This document shows, piece by piece, positions 1 to 8,276 of a stretch of DNA of 64,000 nucleotides; within the stretch, counting starts at the first letter, position 1; each line of letters begins with the position of its first letter. The stretch is from Acidobacteriota bacterium (GTDB lineage: Bacteria > Acidobacteriota > Thermoanaerobaculia > UBA5066). The stretch lies in the NCBI GenBank assembly GCA_008363385.1, contig RHKY01000006.1:124001-188000 (forward strand), written 5' to 3'. Made by a program: the position numbers and the translations under genes. The notes under the pieces were generated by a model. The model did not search any database. It had not been told where the DNA came from and saw only the letters and a program-made list of their open reading frames with translations.

Positions 1-767
1 CCGGAAGGGCGGGAGACCTGCCGGGCGAGGACCTCGGCCGCCTCCTCCGCCGTCTCGACCGCCCGGCCGAGCATCGGCGCGAAGAGGCGGCAGCGGGACG
101 GGGCGCGGACCTCCACCTGGTCGCGGACGAACCGGGCCACCTCGTCGGCGACGGGCCCGAGGAGCGGCGAGTGCATCGGCCAGCGGATCGGGAGCCGCTC
201 GGCGCGCAGGGCGTGCGGCCGGACGGTCGCGAGGAGCGCCTCGACGGGCCCTTCCTCCCCGGTGACGACGAGCTGCTGGGCGGCGTTCTCGTTCCCGATC
301 GAGAGGGCGGAGGGGTCGTTCGAGACCCCGGCGACCCACGGGGCCAGCGCCTCGCGCGTCATGCCGATGACGACCCCCATCGCCCCGGACGGACCCCGCT
401 GGGCGAGGAGCTCGTCCACGCGGAGCAGGACCGAGAGGGCCGCGCGGGTCTCGACGCAGCCGGCCGCCACCATCGCGGCGTACGTCCCGAGGCTGTACCC
501 GGCCGCCCAGGACGGCACGAGGCCTCGCTCGCGCTCGAGGGCGCCGAGGACGCCCACCGAGACCGCGAAGACCCCGGCCTGCGCCGGCCGGTCGTCGTGG
601 AGCGCCGGGGAGCCCTCGCCGAAGAAGACGGCCGGCAGGTCGACCCCGGAGGCCTCCGAGACCTCGTCGACGAGCTCCCGGACGTACGGGAAGCGGCGGT
701 AGAGCCCCTCGCCCATCCCCGCCTGCTCGGAGAGCTGGCCCGGGAAGAGGGCTGCGAACGGGGTCAT
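1..767 (-). CDS. Malonyl-CoA:ACP transacylase-like protein (FabD family), 3' end cut by window
   Basis: The 255 visible residues match the FabD/acyltransferase fold: an N-terminal FPGQ turn (usually GQGSQ), the nucleophile elbow GYSLG near residue 98, an Arg-containing helix, and the active-site stretch MHSPLL near residue 205. FabD enzymes load malonyl groups from CoA onto acyl carrier protein. The usual His of the GHSLG elbow is Tyr here and the N-terminal motif is degenerate, so this may be a specialised acyltransferase rather than the housekeeping FabD. ATG start overlaps the deacetylase stop (ATGA), placing it third in an operon with a glycosyltransferase and a polysaccharide deacetylase, which hints at a role in an exported polymer or lipid. 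The C-terminus lies outside the window. Confidence 0.75.
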   Translation of the reverse strand, partial: MTPFAALFPGQLSEQAGMGEGLYRRFPYVRELVDEVSEASGVDLPAVFFGEGSPALHDDRPAQAGVFAVSVGVLGALERERGLVPSWAAGYSLGTYAAMVAAGCVETRAALSVLLRVDELLAQRGPSGAMGVVIGMTREALAPWVAGVSNDPSALSIGNENAAQQLVVTGEEGPVEALLATVRPHALRAERLPIRWPMHSPLLGPVADEVARFVRDQVEVRAPSRCRLFAPMLGRAVETAEEAAEVLARQVSRPS

Positions 768-1627
768 GCCGCGGCGTTCTCCGCGCGGGGGGGCCCGACG
801 GAGGCCACCTCGGCAGCGGCGGTGACCGGCCGGAAGCGGTAGAGGGCGAGGAGCCGCGCGAGCCTCTTGCCGGTCCTCGACCGGCCGCCGAAGTGGACCA
901 GCCAGTCGACGCCGGAGAGGTCCATCTGCGGGTGCTCGGGGTCCAGCTCCCACGGGTGACAGTAGAGGACGGGAGGGTCGCCGCGCTCCAGGGACTCCCG
1001 GATCGTCCGCAGGACGCGGGCCTCCCGCGAGAGGCGCGAGCAGACGCCGCCCCCCAGGATCGCGCGCCGGCCGAAGAAGGTCCCGGACAGCGGCGGGACC
1101 TCCAGGATCGGCCCCGCGGGCGTGGCCAGGTGCGTCGGCCGGTCGGGGTTCCCGGCGTCGCCGGCCGGCGGGGCCGCCACGAGGGACGAGTCGAGCGTGA
1201 AGCCCTCTTCCACCAGGACGCCGAGGGCGGGGTTCGCGGCGCTCCGCATCGACCACTCGGGGGCCCGGTAGGCCGTGACCGGGGACCCGAGGATCTCCTC
1301 GAGCGTCCCCCGGGCGCGCCTCACGTCCTCGCGGAACCCGTCGAGCGACATCTCGACGACCCGCCGGTGCTGGTCGCCGTGGCAGCCCACCTCGTGCCCG
1401 GCCGCCGCGATCCGCCGGACCAGCGCCGGGCTCTGGCGTGCCACCCAGCCGAGGACGAAGAACGTCGCCTTCGAGCCCGTCCCGTCCAGGAGGGAGAGGA
1501 GGGCGTCCACGCCGACGTGGGCCCGCTTGACCCGCGTGGCCCAGGTGGCAGGGTCCGCGTAGGCGGGGTGGCCGCAGACGTGGAACCACTCCTCCACGTC
1601 GACGGTCAGGATGGGGGCGAGGGACAC
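764..1627 (-). CDS. Polysaccharide deacetylase (XrtA/PEP-CTERM-type, DUF3473-like)
   Basis: A 287-residue NodB-family carbohydrate esterase 4. It starts LTVDVEEWFHV, the form typical of deacetylases in exopolysaccharide/exosortase loci, in which the Asp pair is catalytic/metal-binding. GCHGDQHRRV near residue 80 gives the His ligands, followed by TAYRAPEWS (the RxP motif 3) and LYCHPWELDPEHP near the C-terminus, characteristic of the DUF3473 tail. Such enzymes remove N-acetyl groups from surface polysaccharide during export. GTG start 7 bases after the glycosyltransferase stop; the stop overlaps the FabD-like start. No signal peptide is visible. The family is clear; the in vivo substrate is unknown. 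Confidence 0.88.
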   Translation of the reverse strand: MSLAPILTVDVEEWFHVCGHPAYADPATWATRVKRAHVGVDALLSLLDGTGSKATFFVLGWVARQSPALVRRIAAAGHEVGCHGDQHRRVVEMSLDGFREDVRRARGTLEEILGSPVTAYRAPEWSMRSAANPALGVLVEEGFTLDSSLVAAPPAGDAGNPDRPTHLATPAGPILEVPPLSGTFFGRRAILGGGVCSRLSREARVLRTIRESLERGDPPVLYCHPWELDPEHPQMDLSGVDWLVHFGGRSRTGKRLARLLALYRFRPVTAAAEVASVGPPRAENAAA

Positions 1628-1634
1628 CGCCGGA

Positions 1635-2336
1635 TTATGTCTCGTCGGAGCCGGTCGTCTTGTAGTGGACGGTCAGCCACGACGTGACCCACGTGTCGTG
1701 GAAGGGGCGGTAGTGGGTCTTCACGCCGTAGATCGAGCGGACGGGCACGACCGCGAACCGCTCGACGCGGCGGCAGGCCTTGACGAGGATCTCGTTCTCG
1801 ATGGCGTAGCGGCGCGAGACGAGGCGGAGCCGCCGGAGGAGGCGGGCGGCGACGAGGCGATAGCCCGACTGGCCGTCCTCGACGGGGAGCCCGGTCATCC
1901 GCGAGAGGACCTTGTCGCCGATGGTGTTGGCCCAGTAGCTCTTCGCGGGCATCCCCTCGGGGTTGCGGAGGCGCGAGCCGATGACGAAGTCGGCCCCCTG
2001 CCGCGCGGCGAGGAGGAGCGCCGGGAGGTCGTCCGGGTGGTGCTGGCCGTCGGCGTCGACGAAGGCGACGTGGGTCGCCTCGGACGCGAGGAGGTCCGCC
2101 AGCCCGTCCCGGATGGCGGAGCCTTTCCCTCCGTTCGACGGGCGGACGATCACCCGGGCTCCCCCGGCCTCCGCCTCGCGGGCGGTCCCGTCCCCGCTCC
2201 CGTCGTCGACGACGAGGACGTCGGGCACGTACCGGCGCACCCCCTCCACGACGGTGCGGACGGACGCCTCGCACCGGAACGCGGGGATCAGGACGGCAGG
2301 CCGGAAGGATTCTTGGGTTGACGGCCGCGCCAACAT
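1635..2336 (-). CDS. Family 2 glycosyltransferase (polyprenyl-phosphate sugar transferase type)
   Basis: About 233 residues with a GT-A fold: AVLIPAFRCEASV at the N-terminus, VVDDGSGDGT, and the metal-binding DADGQHHPDD, followed by a QSGYRL segment. This resembles dolichyl/undecaprenyl-phosphate mannosyl- or glucosyltransferases that make lipid-linked sugar donors at the inner membrane. No C-terminal membrane helices, so it is a soluble or peripheral form. I use the ATG at 2336; a GTG at 2351 is possible but lies inside the putative Rex operator. It is divergent from nuoA with only 23 bases between starts and heads an operon with the deacetylase and the FabD-like gene. Confidence 0.85.
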   Translation of the reverse strand: MLARPSTQESFRPAVLIPAFRCEASVRTVVEGVRRYVPDVLVVDDGSGDGTAREAEAGGARVIVRPSNGGKGSAIRDGLADLLASEATHVAFVDADGQHHPDDLPALLLAARQGADFVIGSRLRNPEGMPAKSYWANTIGDKVLSRMTGLPVEDGQSGYRLVAARLLRRLRLVSRRYAIENEILVKACRRVERFAVVPVRSIYGVKTHYRPFHDTWVTSWLTVHYKTTGSDET

Positions 2337-2353
2337 TGTGAAAAGTATCACGA
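2318..2353 (+). promoter_or_regulatory. Putative nuo promoter with Rex-type operator
   Basis: A 12-letter dyad TTGTGA-N6-TCACGA at 2336-2353 differs at one base from the Rex consensus TTGTGA-N6-TCACAA. It covers TATCAC (2346-2351), a -10-like hexamer 8 bases before the nuoA ATG; TTGACG at 2318-2323 is a possible -35 but the spacing to that hexamer is too long (22). Because rex is the last gene of the same operon, NADH-sensitive autoregulation is the simplest reading. CRP/FNR-family proteins use a similar TGTGA-N6-TCACA dyad, so identity is inferred. The site also overlaps the start of the divergent glycosyltransferase. Confidence 0.6.
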
Positions 2354-2359
2354 TCGCCG

Positions 2360-2722
2360 ATGGGTACGCCCGCCGCCTTCCTCCCCGTCCTCCTCATGAT
2401 CGTCGCGGCCGTCGGGATCGGGGTCGCGCTCCTCCTCCTGAACAACCTTCTGGGCCGCAAGGTCCGGACGCGACGGAAGCTCTCGCCCTACGAGAGCGGG
2501 ATGCCGCTGCTCGACGAGAGCCGGAAACGGATCTCGGTCAAGTTCTTCATCGTCGCGATGATGTTCATCGTGTTCGACGTCGAGGCGGCGTTCCTCTACC
2601 CGTGGGCCGTGGTCTTCCGCGGCGCCGGCTGGGCCCTGTTCGCCGAGATGGCCCTGTTCCTCTGCGTCCTGTTCCTCGGCTACGCCTATCTCTGGAAGAA
2701 GGGAGCGTTCGACTGGGAATGA
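2360..2722 (+). CDS. nuoA: NADH-quinone oxidoreductase subunit A
   Basis: A 120-residue, three-helix membrane subunit of respiratory complex I. It has the conserved loop YESGMPLLDESRKRISVKFF and the second-helix motif FDVEAAFLYPWA that are diagnostic of NuoA, which sits at the quinone-cavity entrance beside NuoH and NuoJ/K. The ATG has no Shine-Dalgarno sequence and lies 6 bases after the dyad at 2336-2353, so the mRNA is probably leaderless or nearly so. It is followed directly by nuoE (ATGA overlap); the nuoB, nuoC and nuoD genes that normally come next are absent. Confidence 0.97.
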   Translation: MGTPAAFLPVLLMIVAAVGIGVALLLLNNLLGRKVRTRRKLSPYESGMPLLDESRKRISVKFFIVAMMFIVFDVEAAFLYPWAVVFRGAGWALFAEMALFLCVLFLGYAYLWKKGAFDWE

Positions 2723-3276
2723 GCGGAGGTGCCGGGATCCCCGCGGCCGAGCAGGCCGGACACCCGCCGGTCGGCGAGCACGGAGCGCTCTCCTGCGGGA
2801 AGGCGCTGGAGTTCTCCCCCGCCACGAAGAAACGGTTCGACGCGCTCCTGACGCGCTACCCGACGAAGCAGGCCGCCCTCCTCCCGGCGCTCTGGCTGGC
2901 CCAGGAGGAGTGGGGCTGGATCTCGCGGGAGGCCGTGGACCACGTCGCCGCGCTCCTCGGGCTCTCCCCCGCGTTCGTCTGGGGCGTGACGACCTTCTAC
3001 ACGATGTACAACCGGGCGCCGGTCGGGAAGCACCTGATCCAGTTCTGCACCTCGATCTCGTGCCACCTCGCGGGCGCCGAGGAGGTCTACCACGAGTGCC
3101 GGCGGCGGCTCGGCGGCCTGAGACCGGGCGAGACGTCGGCCGACGGCCGCTTCACGGTCGTCGAGGTGGAGTGCCTCGCCCAGTGCGACAAGGCCCCCGC
3201 CGTCATGGTGAACGGCGACGACCACTTCTGCGTCACGAAGGACAGGCTCGAAGAGTTCCTCGGAGGGCTCGAGTGA
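2719..3276 (+). CDS. nuoE: NADH-quinone oxidoreductase subunit E (24 kDa, 2Fe-2S)
   Basis: A 185-residue thioredoxin-fold subunit of the NADH-input module, carrying binuclear cluster N1a. Ligands are visible as C-x4-C (FCTSISCHLAG) and C-x3-C (ECLAQCDKAP). The helical region GWISREAVDHVAALLGLSP and the GVTTFYTMYN segment are typical. There is an unusual 30-residue Gly/Pro-rich N-terminal lead before the family core. The start ATG overlaps the nuoA stop and the stop overlaps the nuoF start, so translation is coupled. Confidence 0.96.
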   Translation: MSGGAGIPAAEQAGHPPVGEHGALSCGKALEFSPATKKRFDALLTRYPTKQAALLPALWLAQEEWGWISREAVDHVAALLGLSPAFVWGVTTFYTMYNRAPVGKHLIQFCTSISCHLAGAEEVYHECRRRLGGLRPGETSADGRFTVVEVECLAQCDKAPAVMVNGDDHFCVTKDRLEEFLGGLE

Positions 3277-4664
3277 CCGCTCCCCCCCCGTTCCACCCGG
3301 CCGGCTACGAGCCGGTCCTGATGAAGCGCGTCCACAAGCCGCGCTCCACCGCGATCGCGGGCTACGTCGCCGACGGCGGCTACGAGTCGTGGAAGAAGGT
3401 CCTCTCCGGCGCCGCGAGCGGCGAGTGGACCCCCGCGAAGCTGACCGACATGGTCAAGGCGTCGGGCCTCCGCGGGCGCGGCGGCGCGGGCTTCCCGTGC
3501 GGGATGAAGTGGACCTTCGTCCCCCCGAAGGAGAAGCGGGGCGGAAAGCCGGTCTACCTCCTCTGCAACGCCGACGAGTCGGAGCCCGGGACCTTCAAGG
3601 ACCGCGTGATCATCGAGCGCGACCCCCACCAGCTCCTGGAGGGGATCCTCCTCGCGAGCTTCGCCCTCGACGTCCGCCACGCCTACGTCTACATCCGGGG
3701 CGAGATGGTCAAGGGCGCCGAGGTCCTGAACGAGGCCGTCCGCGAGGCGCGCGCCTCGGGCCTCCTCGGGACGAACGTCCTCGGCTCCGGGCTCGACTTC
3801 GAGGTCACGATCCACCGGGGGGCCGGCGCCTACATCTGCGGCGAGGAGACGGCCCTCATCGAGAGCCTGGAGGGCAAGCGCGGCCACCCGCGCATCAAGC
3901 CCCCCTTCCCCGCCGTGGTGGGCGTCTGGGGCTGCCCGACGGTCGTCAACAACGTCGAGACGCTCGCCTGCGTCAAGCACGTCGTCGACCGGGGCGCCGA
4001 ATGGTTCAAGTCGTACGGGCGCAACGACCGGAACACCGGCCCCAAGCTCTACTGCGTCTCCGGGCACGTCGAGCGCCCGGGCGTCTACGAGGCCCCGATC
4101 GGGATCCCCTTCCGCGAGCTCCTGGAGCTGGCCGGCGGGGTGCGCGGCGGGCGGAAGCTGAAGGCCGTCATCCCGGGCGGCTCCTCGGCGCCGATGCTCA
4201 CGGCCGAGGAGATCCTGGACGTCCCGATGGACTTCGACGGCGTGGCCGCGGCGAAGTCGATGTTCGGCTCGGCCGCGATCATCGTCATGGACGAGACGGC
4301 CGACATCCCGAAGGCGGTCGCCAACATCGCGAAGTTCTACGCCCACGAGTCGTGCGGCCAGTGCACCCCCTGCCGCGAGGGGACGCCCTGGCTGAAGAAG
4401 ATCCTCGACCGGATCGTGGCCGGCGCCGGGAAGAAGGAGGACCTGGACCTCCTCCTGCAGCTGTCCAACCAGATGGGGAACGGGATGACCATCTGCGTCT
4501 TCGCCGACGCGGCCATCGCCCCGGTCCTCTCGGCCGTCCCGAGGTTCCGCGAGGAGTTCGAGGCGTACGTCGCCCGCTCGGCGAGCCCCGGCTACGCGCT
4601 CGCCGCGCCGTCCGACGTGACGCCGAAGGTGGCCGAGCGCGTGGCGGAAGGGATGCACTCCTGA
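3273..4664 (+). CDS. nuoF: NADH-quinone oxidoreductase subunit F (51 kDa, FMN/NADH binding)
   Basis: A 463-residue flavoprotein that oxidises NADH. The FMN/NADH motifs GRGGAGFPCGMKW and CNADESEPGTFKDR are present, followed by the RGAGAYICGEETALIES segment, and the N3 4Fe-4S ligands SCGQCTPC near residues 361-367 with the fourth Cys in MTICVFADAA near 407. Length fits the family. GTG start in a GTGA overlap with nuoE; an ATG 16 codons later is an alternative. With NuoE and NuoG it forms the dehydrogenase arm. Confidence 0.97.
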   Translation: MTAPPPFHPAGYEPVLMKRVHKPRSTAIAGYVADGGYESWKKVLSGAASGEWTPAKLTDMVKASGLRGRGGAGFPCGMKWTFVPPKEKRGGKPVYLLCNADESEPGTFKDRVIIERDPHQLLEGILLASFALDVRHAYVYIRGEMVKGAEVLNEAVREARASGLLGTNVLGSGLDFEVTIHRGAGAYICGEETALIESLEGKRGHPRIKPPFPAVVGVWGCPTVVNNVETLACVKHVVDRGAEWFKSYGRNDRNTGPKLYCVSGHVERPGVYEAPIGIPFRELLELAGGVRGGRKLKAVIPGGSSAPMLTAEEILDVPMDFDGVAAAKSMFGSAAIIVMDETADIPKAVANIAKFYAHESCGQCTPCREGTPWLKKILDRIVAGAGKKEDLDLLLQLSNQMGNGMTICVFADAAIAPVLSAVPRFREEFEAYVARSASPGYALAAPSDVTPKVAERVAEGMHS

Positions 4665-6370
4665 TGGCGAAAGTCGTCGTCGACGGGAAGACCGTCGTCG
4701 TCCCCGACACCGCCAACGCCCTGGAGGCGTGCCGGGCGGCCGGGGTCGACGTCCCCCACTTCTGCTACCACCCGGGCCTGTCGGTCGTCGGCCAGTGCCG
4801 GATGTGCATGGTCGAGATCGAGGGGATGCCGAAGGTCCAGGCCTCCTGCACGGTGCCGATCCGGGACGGCATGGTGATCCAGGCCTCTTCCGAGCGGGCG
4901 CGGGCGGCCCGGAACGCCACGATGGAGTTCCTCCTCGTCAACCACCCGCTCGACTGCCCGATCTGCGACCAGGCGGGCGAGTGCAAGCTGCAGGACAACG
5001 CCGTGGCGGGCGGGCTCCCGGTCTCGCGCACCTCCGAGCCGCGGCGGCAGTACCCCGGGTACGACCGGACCGACATCGGCCCGCACGTCATCGCGGACAT
5101 GACCCGGTGCATCCAGTGCACCCGGTGCATCCGGTTCTGCGCGGAGGTGGCCGGCACCGGAGAGCTCACCTTCATCGAGCGGGGCGGCCACACGATCGTC
5201 TGGACGCACGAGGGCCACCAGCTGGACAACGAGTGGTCCGGCTGCGCCGCCGACGTCTGCCCCGTGGGGGCGCTGACCGTCAAGGAGTTCCGGTTCCGCA
5301 AGCGCGTCTGGTGGCTCGCGAAGGCCCGGTCGGTCTGCGACGGCTGCGAGATCGGCTGCAACGTCTCGATCGAGCACCGCGACCGCGTCGTCCACCGCTA
5401 CCTGCCGCGCGTGAACCCGCACGTCAACGACTTCTGGATGTGCGACTACGGCCGCTTCCGCGCCGAGGGGCTGAACCGGCAGGACTGGCTCCGGCCCGTC
5501 GTCCGCGCGGGCGGCGAGGCGCGCGAGACGAACTGGGGCGAGGCGGCGACCGCCGTCCAGCTCGCGATCGACGAAGCGCGCGGGGCGGACCCCGCCTCCG
5601 TCCTCGTCCTCGGCTCGGCAAACGCCTCCACCGAGGAGAGCTGGCTCCTGGCCGAGCTCTTCTCGCGGACGCTGGGCCTTCCGAACGTCGAGTTCGACGT
5701 GGACGCCGGGCCCCTCCGCCGGATCCCGAACCCGAAGGCCGCCGGGGCCGAGGGGCGCTTCCTCACCGGGACGCTCGCGGCGCCCAACGCGCGCGGGACC
5801 GAGGCCGCCGGAATCCGGCGCGTCGGGGCGGATTCCGCCCTCGCGCGGCTCCTCTCCGGCTCGTGGGCCCCCGAGGTCCTCTACGTCACCGACGCCGCCT
5901 TCTCGGCGCGGTGCGACGACCCGGAGTTCGTCGCGGCGCTCCGCAAGGCGAAGAAGCTCGTCGTGAACGCCCGGGGAAAGAACGCCCTCTCGGAGGCCGC
6001 GGACGTGGTCCTGCCGGTCGGGAGCCTCGCCACGAAGGAGGGGACGTTCGTGAACGTCCAGGGACGGATCCAGCGATTCGAGGCCGCGTTCCTCCCGCCG
6101 CCGATCGTGAAGAGCGACCTCGAGGTCCTCCTCCACCTCGGCAGGCGCTGGGGGGCGTTCGACACGCGCTGGACGGCGCGCGACGTCTTCGAGCGGATGC
6201 GGGACCGCGTCGCCGGGTACGGCGGGGCTCGCTGGGACGCGCCCGCGATCGCGGGCTACCCCTGCTCGCTCTCCCCCGCGGCGGCCTACGACGCGCTCGC
6301 CGCCGGGCGAGAGGCCGACGACCCCGACGCCACGCACGTCCTCGCCGCCCCGGCGGGAGGCAGGCCGTGA
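4664..6370 (+). CDS. nuoG: NADH-quinone oxidoreductase subunit G (75 kDa), short form with N7 cluster
   Basis: A 568-residue iron-sulfur subunit. Ligands are readable in order: N1b 2Fe-2S at Cys34/45/48/62; N5 as His94, Cys98/101/107; the 4Fe-4S set Cys149/152/155 with Cys159, 194 and 199; and a C-x2-C-x3-C-x27-C array at Cys225/228/232/260 matching the extra N7 cluster known in E. coli and Thermus. The molybdopterin-oxidoreductase-like region that follows is much reduced compared with the roughly 780-910 residues of those homologues. ATG overlaps the nuoF stop (TGATG). Function as the electron wire from FMN toward the (missing) NuoI/NuoB is established for the family. Confidence 0.95.
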   Translation: MAKVVVDGKTVVVPDTANALEACRAAGVDVPHFCYHPGLSVVGQCRMCMVEIEGMPKVQASCTVPIRDGMVIQASSERARAARNATMEFLLVNHPLDCPICDQAGECKLQDNAVAGGLPVSRTSEPRRQYPGYDRTDIGPHVIADMTRCIQCTRCIRFCAEVAGTGELTFIERGGHTIVWTHEGHQLDNEWSGCAADVCPVGALTVKEFRFRKRVWWLAKARSVCDGCEIGCNVSIEHRDRVVHRYLPRVNPHVNDFWMCDYGRFRAEGLNRQDWLRPVVRAGGEARETNWGEAATAVQLAIDEARGADPASVLVLGSANASTEESWLLAELFSRTLGLPNVEFDVDAGPLRRIPNPKAAGAEGRFLTGTLAAPNARGTEAAGIRRVGADSALARLLSGSWAPEVLYVTDAAFSARCDDPEFVAALRKAKKLVVNARGKNALSEAADVVLPVGSLATKEGTFVNVQGRIQRFEAAFLPPPIVKSDLEVLLHLGRRWGAFDTRWTARDVFERMRDRVAGYGGARWDAPAIAGYPCSLSPAAAYDALAAGREADDPDATHVLAAPAGGRP

Positions 6371-7410
6371 GCCCGGCGGTCTTCGACGCCGTGGCGATGG
6401 GGGTCAAGATCGCCGTGGTCTGGGGAGCGGTCCTGGCCCTCGGCGTCCCGGTCCTGACCTGGGCCGAGCGGCGGGTCGCGGGCCTGATCCAGGACCGGCC
6501 CGGGCCGAACCGGGTCGGGCCGATGGGCTTCTTCCAGCCTCTGGCCGACGCCGTGAAGTTCTTCATGAAGGAGGACGTCGTCCCGCAGTACGCGGACAAG
6601 GTCCTCCACTTCGCGGCGCCCCTGATCGTCTTCATCCCGGCCCTGTCGACGTTCTCCGTCCTGCCGTTCGGGCGGTCGATCCCGGTGACCGTCGGCGGGA
6701 CGACCCGGGAGGTCCCCCTCGTCATCGCGGACGTCAACGTCGGGGCGCTCGTCCTCTTCGCCCTCACCTCCCTGGGCGTCTACGGGATCGTCCTGGCCGG
6801 CTGGTCCTCGAACAGCAAGTACTCGCTCCTGGGAGGCCTCCGGTCCTCGGCCCAGATCATCAGCTACGAGCTGGCGATGGGCTTCGCGGCGGTCGGGGTC
6901 TTCCTCTCGGCGGGCTCGCTCCGCCTGCAGACGATCGTCGAGGCGCAGCACGCCGGGATCTGGAACGTGGTGCCGCAGTTCGTCGGCTGCGTGATCTTCG
7001 TCGTCGCGGCCTTCGCCGAGACGAACCGGCTCCCGTTCGACCTGGCCGAGGCCGACTCGGAGCTCGTCGGCGGGTTCCACACCGAGTACTCCTCGTTCCG
7101 GTTCGGCATGTTCTTCATGGCCGAGTACGCGAACATGGTGGCCGCCTCGGCCCTGATCGTCACGCTCTACCTCGGCGGCTGGTCGCTGCCGGGCCTGGCG
7201 CTGACGGGCCTCGTGGGCGGCCTCCTCTCGGTGGCGATCTTCGCCGCGAAGACGGCCTTCCTCCTCTTCGTCTTCCTCTGGGTCCGGTGGACGCTCCCGC
7301 GGTTCCGGTACGACCAGCTGATGGCCCTCGGGTGGAAGGTGTTCGTCCCGCTCTCGCTCCTCCACCTCTTCTACGTCGCCGCGCTCGTCGCCGTGCGCGC
7401 GAAGGCCTGA
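6367..7410 (+). CDS. nuoH: NADH-quinone oxidoreductase subunit H
   Basis: A 347-residue membrane subunit with about eight helices that forms much of the quinone tunnel and links the peripheral arm to the proton pump. Diagnostic motifs are IQDRPGPNRVGPMGFFQ near residue 40 and the acidic loop ETNRLPFDLAEADSELVGGF near residue 218, both facing the quinone cavity. GTG start in a GTGA overlap with nuoG. The next gene is nuoJ; nuoI, normally located here, is missing. Confidence 0.96.
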   Translation: MSPAVFDAVAMGVKIAVVWGAVLALGVPVLTWAERRVAGLIQDRPGPNRVGPMGFFQPLADAVKFFMKEDVVPQYADKVLHFAAPLIVFIPALSTFSVLPFGRSIPVTVGGTTREVPLVIADVNVGALVLFALTSLGVYGIVLAGWSSNSKYSLLGGLRSSAQIISYELAMGFAAVGVFLSAGSLRLQTIVEAQHAGIWNVVPQFVGCVIFVVAAFAETNRLPFDLAEADSELVGGFHTEYSSFRFGMFFMAEYANMVAASALIVTLYLGGWSLPGLALTGLVGGLLSVAIFAAKTAFLLFVFLWVRWTLPRFRYDQLMALGWKVFVPLSLLHLFYVAALVAVRAKA

Positions 7411-7424
7411 GCCGGAGGGACGCC

Positions 7425-7946
7425 ATGAACGGAGAGCTCCTCGCCTTCGCCCTCGGGTCCGGCCTGGCCGTCGCCTTCGCCGTCGCGATGCTCTTCCAGA
7501 AGAGCCCGGTGAAGAGCGTCCTGTCGCTCGTCCTGACCTTCTTCGGCCTGGCGATCCTGTCGGTCCTCCTGGCGGCGCCCTTCATCGCGGTGCTCCAGGT
7601 GATCGTCTACGCCGGCGCGATCCTGGTCCTGTTCCTCTTCGTCATCATGCTGCTCAACCTGACGGAGGAGGCCGAGGAGAAGGAGACCCGGAGCGTCCAC
7701 CGCTTCCTCTCCCTCGTCGGCCTGGTGGCGCTGGGCGGGATGCTCCTCGGGCTGACGCTCCGGGCGCCGGCCCCGCCCGTCCCGCCCTCCGGCACGCCCG
7801 TGATCCCGGCGGCCGGGGGCGACGAGGTCCCCCTCCTGGGCCGGCTCCTCTTCACCGACTACCTCCTGGCCTTCGAGGTGCTCTCGGTCCTCCTGCTCCT
7901 GGCGGCCGTGGGGGCCCTGCTCCTGTCCAAGCGGAGGTTCGAATGA
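7425..7946 (+). CDS. nuoJ: NADH-quinone oxidoreductase subunit J
   Basis: A 173-residue five-helix membrane subunit. The helix VLQVIVYAGAILVLFLFVIM is the conserved NuoJ third helix, whose conformational change couples quinone chemistry to proton pumping. A GGAGGG Shine-Dalgarno at about 7414-7419 precedes the ATG, one of the few clear ones in the operon. It lies 14 bases after nuoH and overlaps nuoK by four bases. The periplasmic loop near residues 118-135 is Pro-rich. Confidence 0.94.
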   Translation: MNGELLAFALGSGLAVAFAVAMLFQKSPVKSVLSLVLTFFGLAILSVLLAAPFIAVLQVIVYAGAILVLFLFVIMLLNLTEEAEEKETRSVHRFLSLVGLVALGGMLLGLTLRAPAPPVPPSGTPVIPAAGGDEVPLLGRLLFTDYLLAFEVLSVLLLLAAVGALLLSKRRFE

Positions 7947-8266
7947 GCGGTGTCGCCCCGATGGCCGTGGCCCCGGAGGCCTACCTCGCCGTCGGGACCC
8001 TCCTGTTCGTCCTCGGGCTGGCCGGCGCGCTCCTGAAGCGCAACGCCATCTCGATCTTCCTGTCGATCGAGCTGATGATGAACGCGGTCAACCTGCTCTT
8101 CCTGACGTACGCCCGGATGCGCGGCGACGCCACCGGGCAGATGGTCGTCTTCTTCGTCATCGCCATCGCCGCCGCCGAGGCGGCCGTCGGCCTCGCGATC
8201 TTCGTCGCCCTCTTCCGGGCCCGCCGGACGGTCGACGTGGACAAGGTCAACCTCCTGAAGTGGTAG
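7943..8266 (+). CDS. nuoK: NADH-quinone oxidoreductase subunit K
   Basis: A 107-residue, three-helix antiporter-like subunit. Both proton-channel glutamates are present, in SIELMMNAVNLLFL and in the third-helix stretch AAAEAAVGLAIFVALF. A short extra N-terminus of about 10 residues precedes the usual start. ATG overlaps the nuoJ stop. It connects NuoJ to the NuoN/M/L pump chain. Confidence 0.95.
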   Translation: MSGVAPMAVAPEAYLAVGTLLFVLGLAGALLKRNAISIFLSIELMMNAVNLLFLTYARMRGDATGQMVVFFVIAIAAAEAAVGLAIFVALFRARRTVDVDKVNLLKW

Positions 8267-8276
8267 GGGACGCGAC

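Noticed and set aside
2336-2353. CRP/FNR site rather than Rex site.
   Set aside because: The TGTGA-N6-TCAC core fits both, but rex is the terminal gene of the operon and no CRP-family gene is in view; kept as an alternative only.
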